Position numbers and translations under genes: made by a program
Assembly (NCBI GenBank): GCA_910586225.1
Contig: CAJUIL010000022.1
Span: forward strand, 1 to 64,000
DNA: 64,000 nt
Direction of reading: 5' to 3'
Source of the DNA: an uncultured Eubacterium sp.
GTDB taxonomy: Bacteria > Bacillota > Clostridia > Lachnospirales > Lachnospiraceae
The notes under the pieces: generated by a model
Databases searched by the model: none
What the model was told of the DNA's origin: nothing
Seen by the model: the letters and a program-made list of their open reading frames with translations, nothing else
In this document: in pieces, positions 8,542 to 17,464 of the stretch
Position numbering within the stretch: the first letter of the stretch is position 1
How the letters are laid out: every line of letters starts with the position of its first letter

Positions 8542-8574
8542 ATGCGGTATATCAATCACCCATGGATATTATAA
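8542..8574 (+). other. Possible 10-codon upstream ORF overlapping the tex start
   Basis: ATG at 8542 opens a ten-codon frame ending TAA at 8572-8574, ten bases past the tex ATG. AAAGAAAGG lies 11 bases before the uORF, while the tex ATG itself has no Shine-Dalgarno sequence. Translational coupling is possible but unproven. Confidence 0.3.
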
Positions 8575-10709
8575 AAACTCTCGCACAAGAACTGCAGATC
8601 AAGCCAAGCCAGGCAGAAGCCGCCGTCAAGCTGATCGATGAAGGCAACACCATCCCGTTTATTGCCCGTTACCGAAAAGAAGTGACTGGCTCCTTAAACG
8701 ACGAGGTGCTCCGCCAGCTTTCGGAACGACTGAATTATCTGCGCAGCCTGGAGGACAAAAAGCAGCAGGTGATCGCAAGCATTGAAGAGCAAGGCAAGCT
8801 GACCGAGGAGCTAAAGGCCCAAATAGAAGCCGCTCAAACGTTGGTTGTCGTAGACGACTTGTACCGGCCTTACCGCCCGAAGCGCAGGACACGCGCGACA
8901 ATCGCAAAGGAAAAGGGCCTAGAGCCATTGGCAAACCTGATCCGTCTCCAGCTAACCAATCAGCCGCTGGAAGAAGAAGCACAGGCATATATCAATGCAG
9001 AAAAAGAAGTCGCTTCCGCAGCGGACGCTATAAACGGCGCATCAGATATTATTGCGGAAGCAATTTCCGACGAAGCGGATTACCGCATCCGCATCCGGGA
9101 AATGACTACCAAAAAAGGCCAGATCGTATCCGTTGCCAAAGATCCGCAGGCTTCGTCTGTTTATGAAATGTACTATGAATTTTCAGAAGCAGTCTCCAAA
9201 ATAGCTGGCCACCGCGTACTCGCCTTAAATCGGGGCGAAGCGGAAAAAATACTGACCGTCAAGGTAGAGGCGCCGCAGGAGGATATTATCCGTTATCTGG
9301 AAAAACAGGTCATTACAAAAAACAACCCACATACGACACCTGTCCTGCAGGCGGTCATTGCAGACAGCTACCAACGCTTGATCGCCCCGGCCATCGAGCG
9401 GGAAATCCGAAACAGCCTGACCGAAGCTGCCGAGGATGGCGCGATCCGCGTATTCGGCAAAAATCTGGAGCAGCTTTTAATGCAGCCTCCTATCACCGAC
9501 CAAGTCGTACTTGGCTGGGACCCTGCGTTCCGTACCGGCTGCAAGCTCTCTGTCGTAGACCCGACGGGAAAGGTGCTGGACACGACCGTTATTTATCCTA
9601 CGGCTCCGCAAAATAAGGTCGAAGAATCCAAGACCGTATTGAAAAAACTGATAGATAAATATCATGTTACTTTAATTTCTCTCGGAAACGGTACAGCTTC
9701 CAGAGAATCTGAAATGATAATTGTAGATTTACTAAAAGAGATAAAGACTCCAGTACAGTATGTGATCGTAAACGAAGCTGGCGCTTCGGTCTATTCCGCC
9801 AGCAAGCTCGCAGCAGAAGAGTTTCCGAATTTTGACGTCGGGCAAAGAAGCGCGGTTTCGATGGCAAGACGCCTGCAGGATCCGCTGGCAGAGCTTGTAA
9901 AAATCGACCCAAAATCAATCGGCGTCGGACAATACCAGCATGATATGAACCAGAAAAAACTCAGCGAGGCGCTGACCGGAGTGGTGGAGGACTGCGTAAA
10001 CAAGGTCGGCGTTGACCTGAACACCGCATCCGCTTCCTTACTGGAATATATTTCTGGTATCAGCAAAACGGTTGCAAAAAATATTGTTGCCTATCGTGAA
10101 GAAAACGGACGCTTTATCTCCCGTTCCCAGCTTTTGAAGGTGGCCAAGCTTGGTCCAAAGGCTTATGAACAGTGCGCGGGATTTGCACGCATCAGCAATG
10201 GGAAAAACCCGCTCGACGCAACCGCCGTTCATCCGGAAAGCTATGACGCCGCTTCCAGGCTTTTAACCAGACTTGGATATACTCTGCAGGATATTGCAAC
10301 TGGCAATCTAAAGGGAATCTCAAAAAAGCTTACAGATCATAAAAAACTGGCAGAGGAGCTGCAAATCGGCGAAATTACGCTAAGGGATATCGTAAAGGAG
10401 CTGGAAAAGCCAGCCAGGGACCCACGTGAAAATATGCCGAAGCCTATTTTACGCAGCGATGTTCTGGAAATGAAGGATCTGACGGAAGGCATGGTCTTAA
10501 AGGGCACCGTCCGCAACGTTATTGATTTCGGCGTTTTTGTGGATATCGGCGTACATCAGGACGGCCTGGTACATATTTCGCAGATCTGCGATCGATTTAT
10601 CAAGCATCCGCTGGAAGCCGTCCATGTCGGAGATGTGGTAGATGTGAAGGTCATGAGCGTAGACGTCGCGAAAAAGCGGATCCAGCTCACAATGAAGGGT
10701 ATTTCCTGA
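8562..10709 (+). CDS. tex: RNA-binding transcriptional accessory protein Tex
   Basis: 715 residues, the family length. The N-terminus has DEGNTIPFIARYRKEVTGSLND (about 27-48), the Tex signature. A YqgF-like RNase H fold (VLGWDPAFRTGCKLSVVD near 318) follows, then helix-hairpin-helix segments (GVDLNTASASLLEYISGI) and a C-terminal S1 RNA-binding domain (MVLKGTVRNVIDFGVFVDIG, from about 645). Tex is a cytoplasmic nucleic-acid-binding factor linked to transcription and RNA decay. No ribosome site precedes the ATG; B. subtilis-type homologues start at about the same place. It stands alone with its own promoter and ends at a strong terminator. Confidence 0.95.
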   Translation: MDIIKTLAQELQIKPSQAEAAVKLIDEGNTIPFIARYRKEVTGSLNDEVLRQLSERLNYLRSLEDKKQQVIASIEEQGKLTEELKAQIEAAQTLVVVDDLYRPYRPKRRTRATIAKEKGLEPLANLIRLQLTNQPLEEEAQAYINAEKEVASAADAINGASDIIAEAISDEADYRIRIREMTTKKGQIVSVAKDPQASSVYEMYYEFSEAVSKIAGHRVLALNRGEAEKILTVKVEAPQEDIIRYLEKQVITKNNPHTTPVLQAVIADSYQRLIAPAIEREIRNSLTEAAEDGAIRVFGKNLEQLLMQPPITDQVVLGWDPAFRTGCKLSVVDPTGKVLDTTVIYPTAPQNKVEESKTVLKKLIDKYHVTLISLGNGTASRESEMIIVDLLKEIKTPVQYVIVNEAGASVYSASKLAAEEFPNFDVGQRSAVSMARRLQDPLAELVKIDPKSIGVGQYQHDMNQKKLSEALTGVVEDCVNKVGVDLNTASASLLEYISGISKTVAKNIVAYREENGRFISRSQLLKVAKLGPKAYEQCAGFARISNGKNPLDATAVHPESYDAASRLLTRLGYTLQDIATGNLKGISKKLTDHKKLAEELQIGEITLRDIVKELEKPARDPRENMPKPILRSDVLEMKDLTEGMVLKGTVRNVIDFGVFVDIGVHQDGLVHISQICDRFIKHPLEAVHVGDVVDVKVMSVDVAKKRIQLTMKGIS

Positions 10710-10713
10710 TTCC

Positions 10714-10763
10714 AAAAAAATCCAGCCGTCAGACGAGGTCTTGCTTCAACGGCTGGATTTTTC
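10714..10763. terminator. Bidirectional terminator between tex and hom
   Basis: A-run plus TCCAGCCGT, loop, ACGGCTGGA plus T-run; stem of about 14 pairs with A on one side and T on the other, so it can end transcription from both converging genes. Confidence 0.9.
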
Positions 10764-10765
10764 TA

Positions 10766-11968
10766 TTAATGAAAACGGATTCTTTGGATAACGCTTCCAA
10801 GCTCCGCTGCCTTTTGTTCAAAATCTGCTTCTTTTAACTCCGAGGTAATAAATCCTACCTCCTCATTCAACTGTGGTACGTCTATGTACGTAACCGCGCC
10901 AAACACCTTTTCAACTGCAGACGGCTCCGCCTTCGCACGGACAAAGAATCTCGCAGACTGCTGTTTGTAATCTGCAATCTCCAGCTTTTGCGGACGCCAT
11001 TCCAATTCGATATGCTTGCCAATATGCTTCGCAAGCTCTACCACGTCTGCAACAACTGCGCTGGCAGTCGGCAGGCTGCCTGCTCCGCTGCCATAAAACA
11101 TAGCGTCGCCAAGCATATTCCCGCGTACAAAGACCGCGTTGAATACCCCGTTCACCGTATACAGCGGATGCTCCTTCGGAAGTAAAAACGGCGCTACCAT
11201 AACCGTATAGGTGTCTCCCGCCTGCTTGCTTGTCGCCAGAAGCTTGATCACACGTCCCATCTGTTTTGCGTATAATATATCCGCAGCCGTGATCTTGCTG
11301 ATGCCTTCTGTATAAACATCTTCAAAATCCACCTGCTGTCCTGCAATGAGGGAAGTTAAAATTGCAATCTTACGCCCTGCATCATGTCCTTCGATATCGG
11401 CGGTCGGATCTTTTTCTGCGTAACCTTTTTCCTGCGCATCCTTTAACACTTCTTCAAAGTCACAGCCTTCTTCCGCCATCCTTGTCATCATATAGTTTGT
11501 CGTACCGTTTACAATACCGCTGATTTCTTCAATGCGGTCGGCGGTCAGACAGGAATTGAGCGCACGAATGATCGGAATACCGCCGCCTACGCTCGCCTCA
11601 AACATAAAATTGACATTTTTTTGCTTGGCTATCGCGATCAGCTCTGCTCCATGGGCAGCGACAAGCGCTTTATTGGAGGTTGTCACACTCTTGCCTGCCT
11701 CCAGCATTGCTTTTACAAACGTACACGCTGGTTCTACCCCTCCCATACTCTCTACGACAACCGCAACTTCAGGGTCATCAGCGATGATCTGATAGTCATG
11801 TACGACCTTGCTCTGGATCGGGTCACCTTCAAAATCCCGCAGATCCAGTATATATTTTACCTCAAGTCCCTCGCCGATTTTTTTACAAAGACTGTCCTGG
11901 TTCGTCTCAATCACCTGGACTACGCCGGAACCGATCGTTCCATAGCCCATGACTGCTATTTTTATCAT
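10766..11968 (-). CDS. hom: Homoserine dehydrogenase
   Basis: NAD(P)H-dependent reduction of aspartate semialdehyde to homoserine, branch point to threonine and methionine. From ATG 11968 the protein has 400 residues. It has the Rossmann loop GYGTIGSG at residues 8-15, the catalytic-domain signature NGTTNYMMTRMAEEG and KDPTADIEGHDAGRKIAILT, and a C-terminal stretch (FFVRAKAEPSAVEKVFG...) that resembles an ACT-type regulatory domain. The start was chosen because AAGGAAAT precedes it; an ATG 24 bases upstream lacks a ribosome site. Feedback regulation by threonine is plausible from the ACT-like tail but not shown. Confidence 0.93.
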   Translation of the reverse strand: MIKIAVMGYGTIGSGVVQVIETNQDSLCKKIGEGLEVKYILDLRDFEGDPIQSKVVHDYQIIADDPEVAVVVESMGGVEPACTFVKAMLEAGKSVTTSNKALVAAHGAELIAIAKQKNVNFMFEASVGGGIPIIRALNSCLTADRIEEISGIVNGTTNYMMTRMAEEGCDFEEVLKDAQEKGYAEKDPTADIEGHDAGRKIAILTSLIAGQQVDFEDVYTEGISKITAADILYAKQMGRVIKLLATSKQAGDTYTVMVAPFLLPKEHPLYTVNGVFNAVFVRGNMLGDAMFYGSGAGSLPTASAVVADVVELAKHIGKHIELEWRPQKLEIADYKQQSARFFVRAKAEPSAVEKVFGAVTYIDVPQLNEEVGFITSELKEADFEQKAAELGSVIQRIRFH

Positions 11969-12005
11969 GATTTCCTTAACTCCCTTATTCATTCTGCATG
12001 ACTGC

Positions 12006-13116
12006 TTATTTTGACAACGAAATCCATTTCAGATACGCATTGATAAACGTATCCAGCTCACCATCCATCACAGCGCCCACATTCCCGCTTTCTGCGTTTG
12101 TCCGGTGGTCCTTTACCATCGTATATGGCTGCATCACATAAGAGCGTATCTGATTGCCCCATCCGATATCTGTTACCTCACCGCGGATTCCGGCTTCTTT
12201 TTGCGCCTGCTCCTCCTGCTTTAACAGATACAGCTTGGACTTTAACATCTGCATAGCCTTATCCTTATTCATATGCTGGGAACGTTCGTTCTGACAGGTT
12301 ACGACGATCCCCGTCGGAAAATGCGTAATTCGGATAGCCGACGAGGTTTTATTGATATGCTGCCCGCCTGCGCCGCTGGAACGATACGTATCGATCCGAA
12401 TATCGTCGTCTTTGATCTCGATATCCACATCCTCCTCCATATCCGGCATTACGTCGCACGATACGAACGAGGTCTGACGTTTCCCAGCCGCGTTAAACGG
12501 CGAGATCCGTACCAGACGGTGTACACCCTTTTCCGATTTCAGATAGCCATAAGCGTTTGTACCGTTTACCTGAAACGTCACAGACTTGATCCCGGCTTCT
12601 TCTCCTTCGTGGTAATCCAGCACCTCCAGCTCAAAGCCCTTATCCGCTGCCCATCTTGTATACATCCGGTACAGCATACTGGCCCAATCACAGGATTCGG
12701 TACCTCCGGCTCCCGCGTTCAGCGACACAATGGCGTTATCCGCGTCATACTCACCGGAAAGGAGCGTCTTGATCCGTATAGCTTCAAACTGCTGTTCATA
12801 TTCCTGTACGGACTCCTCGATCTCTGGTATCAGGGACAGATCTCCCTCCTCCTCGCCCATTTCGAGCAGCGTCTCGATATCCTCATAGCGGCTCTGCAGC
12901 TCGGCATAGGTCTGCATATCGTCTTTGAGGCTTTTTAATTCTTTCATTTTCTTCTGGGACGCTTCCGCGTCATTCCAAAAGTCCGGCGCTTCCATTTCGC
13001 GCTCTAATTCTTCGGCCCTTTTGCTTTTATTTGCGAGGTCAAAGTGAATCCCTCAATTCCAACAATGGTTTTGTAAATGTATTCAGCGTATAACGATACT
13101 GATCAAATTCTACCAT
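12006..13116 (-). CDS. prfB: Peptide chain release factor 2 (with programmed +1 frameshift)
   Basis: Recognises UGA and UAA stop codons and triggers peptide release. The main frame contains the anticodon-like SPF tripeptide (RISPFNAAGKRQ) and the peptidyl-hydrolase GGQ (SSGAGGQHINKT). The first 25 codons start at ATG 13116 in another frame and end at an in-frame TGA (13039-13041). A +1 shift at CTT-TGA-C joins them to DLANKSKRAEELEREMEAP, giving a normal RF2 of about 370 residues. It follows the S41 protease gene by 110 bases. This is the classic autoregulatory arrangement, not a broken gene. Confidence 0.95.
13038..13054 (-). promoter_or_regulatory. prfB programmed +1 frameshift site
   Basis: On the minus strand a Shine-Dalgarno-like GAGGGA is followed after four bases by CTT-TGA-C. 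Low RF2 levels make the ribosome pause at TGA and slip +1 on CTTT, restoring RF2. The SD-like element is slightly different from the usual AGGGGG but at the expected place. Confidence 0.9.
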
Positions 13117-13136
13117 TTTTTCACCAACTTTCTTAT

Positions 13137-13181
13137 ATTTTAAGCACTTCTATTTTAAGCACTTCTATTTTAAGCATATCT
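13137..13181. repeat. Three tandem copies of a 15-bp unit upstream of prfB
   Basis: Two exact copies of ATTTTAAGCACTTCT and a third ending ATATCT instead of ACTTCT, between the S41 protease gene and prfB. No coding potential is apparent. Confidence 0.85.
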
Positions 13182-13226
13182 ATCATAAAAGAAATAAGCG
13201 GCATCTGTCAAGGGCTTTTGGCATTC

Positions 13227-14519
13227 CTAGTCCATTTTCTTTAGCTCTCGGATCGCCCGTCTGACCTGATGATCCTTTGTATAATCATACGCAGACTTTC
13301 CATCCCGCTTTCCGCTGTATTTATACGCCACCTCAATATCCGGCTCGATTCCTGTCCCATGGATATTTTCACCCTTCGGCGTAAAATATTTGGCGGTTGT
13401 AAGCTTTATCGCACTGTTGTCCGCCAGCGGCCGCACGGTCTGCACGACCCCTTTGCCAAACGTCTTTGTCCCGATCAGCACACCATAATCATGATCGCGG
13501 ATAGCGCCCGCGAAAATCTCTGAACAGCTCGCACTGTTTCCGTTAATGAGTACTGCCATCGGAAGCTCCAGATAATGCTGTGCGTCCGATTTTTCCTCCT
13601 GGCGGTTGCCGTATTTGTCCTCTGTATACACGATCAGCCCTTCCGGCAGAATATAATCCAGCACCTCCACAACACTGTCCATCATCCCGCCCGGATTATC
13701 CCGCAGGTCAATGATCATTTTTTCCATACCATCTGTCTGCAGCGCTTTTACCGCTTCCTTAAAATCCGCCGCAGTAGCCTTACCAAACTCGTTGATCACG
13801 ATCAGTCCAATACCGTCCTCCATCATCATCGATTCCACTGTCGGTACGTCCACCTGCGCACGTTTTACAAAAAACTCCCGTTCCTTAAACTTTTCGTCCC
13901 GCGTGATCAGCAGACGTACGCTGCTGTTTTCTTTTCCCCGGATATGCGTGACCAGCTCCGACAGCTCCATCGATCGTGCATCGATATCTTCTACCATAAC
14001 AACCATATCCTGTGCCTTAAGCCCTGCCTCCTGCGCAGGCGTACCGTCATACACCTTTACGATCCGTACCTCCATCGTATCCGGATCCTGCTGCAGGACT
14101 GCGCCAATACCGTTGTACTGCGCACTGGCCGAGATCATCATTTCCTCATATTCTTCCTGCGTATAATAAGCAGAATAAGGATCCTCCAGGCTTGCAAACA
14201 ATCCCTTGTACAGCCCTTCTGTAAGCTCCTCTTCCGTAACATCCTCGTAATAATATGCCTTGATCAGCGCTGCCAGCTCATGAACTTTGTTCCGCACGGA
14301 GCTGTCCACAATATTTGCGGACACGCCCTCATAGCTGGCTCCGCCTCCTGGACTAATACGCCCATGGAGCCAAAATACTCCCACCGCTGCCAGCAGAAGC
14401 ATCACGCAGACGGCAGCCAACACACCTGTTAAGACTCCCTTGGAAAATCGGTGATCCGCACGCAGCAGCACAGCCTCCCGATCCTGAATATCCTCCCTGT
14501 CCTCTTGTCCTTGTTCCAT
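13227..14519 (-). CDS. S41-family carboxyl-terminal processing protease (CtpA-like)
   Basis: 430 residues: a cytoplasmic charged N-terminus, one membrane span (about 28-49), a PDZ domain (QDPDTMEVRIVKVYDGTPAQEAGLKAQD) and the S41 serine protease domain. The catalytic Ser is in NGNSASCSEIFAGAI and the catalytic Lys in GTKTFGKGVVQT. It acts on the outer face of the membrane. In other Firmicutes such proteases trim wall enzymes or sporulation signals. Its position directly after ftsEX suggests a link with wall hydrolysis at division, which is an inference. Confidence 0.92.
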   Translation of the reverse strand: MEQGQEDREDIQDREAVLLRADHRFSKGVLTGVLAAVCVMLLLAAVGVFWLHGRISPGGGASYEGVSANIVDSSVRNKVHELAALIKAYYYEDVTEEELTEGLYKGLFASLEDPYSAYYTQEEYEEMMISASAQYNGIGAVLQQDPDTMEVRIVKVYDGTPAQEAGLKAQDMVVMVEDIDARSMELSELVTHIRGKENSSVRLLITRDEKFKEREFFVKRAQVDVPTVESMMMEDGIGLIVINEFGKATAADFKEAVKALQTDGMEKMIIDLRDNPGGMMDSVVEVLDYILPEGLIVYTEDKYGNRQEEKSDAQHYLELPMAVLINGNSASCSEIFAGAIRDHDYGVLIGTKTFGKGVVQTVRPLADNSAIKLTTAKYFTPKGENIHGTGIEPDIEVAYKYSGKRDGKSAYDYTKDHQVRRAIRELKKMD

Positions 14520-14542
14520 GATCCATCCTTTACCTGTCTATA

Positions 14543-15451
14543 TTATACCTTCAAATGCTTGCGGATCGTCAGTCCGCTGCCTGCAAACCCAATACCGATA
14601 CCTAAAACAATGGCTACCGGCGCCAGCGTTTTAAATATATCGTCTACGGAAAGAAATGTCATCAGATTATTTAAAAAGCTAAACTTTTCTGCTACAAAGT
14701 CAATGATCCTCTCATATATACTGTATAAGATCACCATCGGCAGGATCGACCCGATCAGCCCGATCATAATACCCTCCACGTAAAACGGCGCCTTTACAAA
14801 ATAATCCGCCGCCCCAATCAGCTTCATGATCGCGATCTCCTCTCTGCGCACCGCAATGCCGACCGATACCGTATTACTGATCAGGAAGATCGCAACTGCG
14901 AATAAGATCGCAATGATCCCCATTGATACATAACCGACCAACCGGTTAAAGTCAGCCAGCATATTCGCGATCGATTCAGAATGGTTGACCTTACTGACCC
15001 CAGCAAGCGATTCCAGATATTTGACTAGATCCTGCTGCTGTGAAACATCCCGCAGATAGACTTCGTAGCTGGAAAGCTTCTCCAACGGGTTGTCGTCTCC
15101 GTAGATCTCCTCAGCCTCTTCATCTCCGTCAAAGTATTCACCTTTAAATTCTTCCCATGCGGCATCCGCCGGAACATAACGCTGGGCTAACACGCCTGGC
15201 GCCATAGCGATCGCTTTGCCGATCGCCTGCATCTGCTCTTCTGAAATATCCTCTTCAAAAAAGACGGTGATCGCAACGCCTTCCTCCACATCCTGCACCA
15301 TCGACTGAAAATTCGCGACAATCGAGTAAAACAACCCGAACAAAAAGATACACGCTGTCATCGTTGCGATCGACGCGCTGGAGAAGAGTTTATTTCTCCA
15401 TATATTGATAAGCCCTTGTTTCAAAGAATATAAAATACCGCTAATCTTCAT
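14543..15451 (-). CDS. ftsX: Cell division protein FtsX
   Basis: Membrane subunit of the FtsEX ABC-type complex, which transmits ATP hydrolysis to outer wall hydrolases at the septum. From ATG 15451 it has 302 residues with four membrane spans: one near 25-45, then three after residue 170. An extracellular loop of about 120 residues lies between spans 1 and 2. GGGAGG precedes this ATG, which lies 11 bases inside the 3' end of ftsE; a longer frame starting earlier is rejected. No PcsB- or CwlO-like partner is adjacent, but the secreted NlpC/P60 protein at 19643 is a candidate. Confidence 0.92.
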   Translation of the reverse strand: MKISGILYSLKQGLINIWRNKLFSSASIATMTACIFLFGLFYSIVANFQSMVQDVEEGVAITVFFEEDISEEQMQAIGKAIAMAPGVLAQRYVPADAAWEEFKGEYFDGDEEAEEIYGDDNPLEKLSSYEVYLRDVSQQQDLVKYLESLAGVSKVNHSESIANMLADFNRLVGYVSMGIIAILFAVAIFLISNTVSVGIAVRREEIAIMKLIGAADYFVKAPFYVEGIMIGLIGSILPMVILYSIYERIIDFVAEKFSFLNNLMTFLSVDDIFKTLAPVAIVLGIGIGFAGSGLTIRKHLKV

Positions 15452-16199
15452 CGAAGAATCCTCCCGACACCTTATCGCCTGTAAGATAGATATCTTTCGC
15501 CCTGTCGCTGACCGCCTGCTCCCACTCAGTGCTGTCCGCGCCGCCATCGTTTACGATAATCCCTTTATCAATTTCAATGACACGTTTTTTCATCACGCGC
15601 ACAATTTCAAGGTTGTGCGTTACAACTACTACCGTCGTTCCTCTGGCGTTGATCTCCTCCAGAAGGTTCATGATCTCCCATGCGTTGTTATTGTCCAGAT
15701 TTCCCGTCGGCTCATCCGCCAGCAGGATTTTCGGCTGGTTGACAAGCGCGCGGGCGATTGCCACACGCTGCTGCTCCCCGCCGGAGAGCTGCTTTGGATA
15801 CGACCGGTATTTTGCCGCAAGTCCTACCACGGACAGCATTTGCGGCACCTTTTGACGTATCATCCTGCCAGAACTGCCGACAACGTGCATTGCAAAGCTG
15901 ACGTTATCATAGACATTCCGATCCTTTAGCAATCTGAAATCTTGGAACACAACGCCGATCTGGCGGCGGAATACCGGGATCTGCTTGCGGCGTATCAAAC
16001 CGGTATCCTCGTTGTTTATGTAAATTTTACCATTTGACGGCTCCAGCTCCTTTAACAGCAGCTTGATCAGGGTCGATTTTCCAGACCCACTGTCTCCCAC
16101 AACAAACACAAACTCCCCATCCTGTATATGGAGCGATACATCGTCCAATGCAGGAATCCCTTCCGCGTATGATTTACTCACATGTTCCAGCCGAATCAT
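15441..16199 (-). CDS. ftsE: Cell division ATP-binding protein FtsE
   Basis: ABC ATPase of 252 residues that pairs with FtsX. Walker A GDSGSGKST is near 35-43, the ABC signature LSGGEQQRVAIARAL near 138, Walker B ILLADEPTGNLD near 158, and the switch His in VVVVTHN. The protein is about 20-25 residues longer than many FtsE at its C-terminus, ending in an acidic tail. It follows the PucR-type regulator by 16 bases and overlaps ftsX. Confidence 0.94.
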   Translation of the reverse strand: MIRLEHVSKSYAEGIPALDDVSLHIQDGEFVFVVGDSGSGKSTLIKLLLKELEPSNGKIYINNEDTGLIRRKQIPVFRRQIGVVFQDFRLLKDRNVYDNVSFAMHVVGSSGRMIRQKVPQMLSVVGLAAKYRSYPKQLSGGEQQRVAIARALVNQPKILLADEPTGNLDNNNAWEIMNLLEEINARGTTVVVVTHNLEIVRVMKKRVIEIDKGIIVNDGGADSTEWEQAVSDRAKDIYLTGDKVSGGFFDED

Positions 16200-16215
16200 A
16201 AATCTGCTCTTCCTC

Positions 16216-17304
16216 CTAATAGTCCAGTGTTTCCATATATTTCATGTATTTTACAACCATCAGCGCGATCTTAAATGTGATCGCGTCCTCAAATACCCGA
16301 AGATCCAGTCCTGTACTTTTCTGCAGCTTATCCAGACGGTATACGAGCGTATTCCGGTGAATATACAGCTGTCTGGACGTTTCAGACACATTCAGGCTGT
16401 TTTCAAAGAATTTGTTAATCGTTGTTAATGTTTCTTCGTCAAATTCATCTGGCGATTTTCCGTCAAAAATCTCTTTAATGAACATTTTGCAAAGCGGGAT
16501 CGGCAGCTGGTAGATCAAACGGCCAATGCCAAGCTGCGAATAGGCAATAATATCCTTTTCCTCAAAGAAAATTTTACCAACGTCCAGCGCCATACGTGCT
16601 TCCTTATAAGAGCGCGACACTTCCTTGATCTCGCCGACGATCGTCCCATAAGCAATATGCTCCTGTCCGTTCGGATCGGACGAAAACAGATTCCAGATAA
16701 CTTCGGCCGTTTTTGCCAGATCATCATAGCCTTCATGCTCAGCAAGTTCTTTGACGACAATAATATTTTTTTCGTCGACGGCTGTAACAAAGTCCTTGGA
16801 CTTTCCGCCGAACAGGCTGCGGACGCGTTCCAACTCATTTCCGTCCTTTTCACGGTTTGTTTCGATAATATAGACTGCCCTGCGGACATCTGCTTCGATA
16901 TGCAATTTTTTTGCCCGATTGTAAATATCAACGAGCAGCAGATTATCCAGCAGCAGGTTTTTAATAAAATTATCCTTGTCGAACCGCTCCTTGTACGCGA
17001 TCAAGAGATTTTGTATCTGAAAGCTGGCAATCTTGCCAATCATATACACATCATCGCTCTCCCCGTACGCAAGCAGCACATATTCCAGCTGGTGCTCGTC
17101 AAATACCTTAAAAAACTGGCATCCCTGCATCACCTGGCTGTCAGCCGGAGATTCCACGAATAGCAGCGCGGAATCCTTATATTTTTCGCTGTCCATAAAT
17201 GTCGACGCCAAAACTTTTCCCTCGGTATCAATCACACATAAATCAGTCCGGGTTATCCCCTTTAACCCATCTATTGTATTCTGAAGTATTTGATTTGATA
17301 TCAT
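16216..17304 (-). CDS. PucR/CdaR-type helix-turn-helix regulator
   Basis: 362 residues. The N-terminal half resembles a sugar-diacid-recognition/GAF-like sensor (CVIDTEGKVLAST). The C-terminus has the PucR helix-turn-helix: FFENSLNVSETSRQLYIHRNTLVYRLDKLQKSTGLDLR, near 303-340. The ligand is unknown and the true CdaR role (glucarate) is not supported by any neighbour. It sits 16 bases before ftsE and so probably heads the ftsEX-protease-prfB message. The 160 bases upstream are AT-rich with no gene. Confidence 0.85.
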   Translation of the reverse strand: MISNQILQNTIDGLKGITRTDLCVIDTEGKVLASTFMDSEKYKDSALLFVESPADSQVMQGCQFFKVFDEHQLEYVLLAYGESDDVYMIGKIASFQIQNLLIAYKERFDKDNFIKNLLLDNLLLVDIYNRAKKLHIEADVRRAVYIIETNREKDGNELERVRSLFGGKSKDFVTAVDEKNIIVVKELAEHEGYDDLAKTAEVIWNLFSSDPNGQEHIAYGTIVGEIKEVSRSYKEARMALDVGKIFFEEKDIIAYSQLGIGRLIYQLPIPLCKMFIKEIFDGKSPDEFDEETLTTINKFFENSLNVSETSRQLYIHRNTLVYRLDKLQKSTGLDLRVFEDAITFKIALMVVKYMKYMETLDY

Positions 17305-17464
17305 ATTTTGTCTCCTTCTCTTCCGGTAACCTTCTGCTGTTTGTTTTTATATGAAATATACATCTTTCACAAAAAAACATTCATCTTTTTGTAGAAAAAA
17401 TCAGTTTTAACTATCATAATACAAAACGCAAAAAAAATAAAGTAGAAAGTCACATTTTTTTGTG

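Noticed and set aside
13039..13041. Internal TGA making prfB a pseudogene
   Set aside because: Position, CTTTGAC context and rejoining frame are the known RF2 programmed frameshift.
13575..14432. Long plus-strand open frames inside the S41 protease gene and similar long antisense frames elsewhere (for example 4883-5680, 12273-12938)
   Set aside because: They are shadows of well-identified minus-strand genes, with Cys/His-rich unnatural composition and no ribosome sites.
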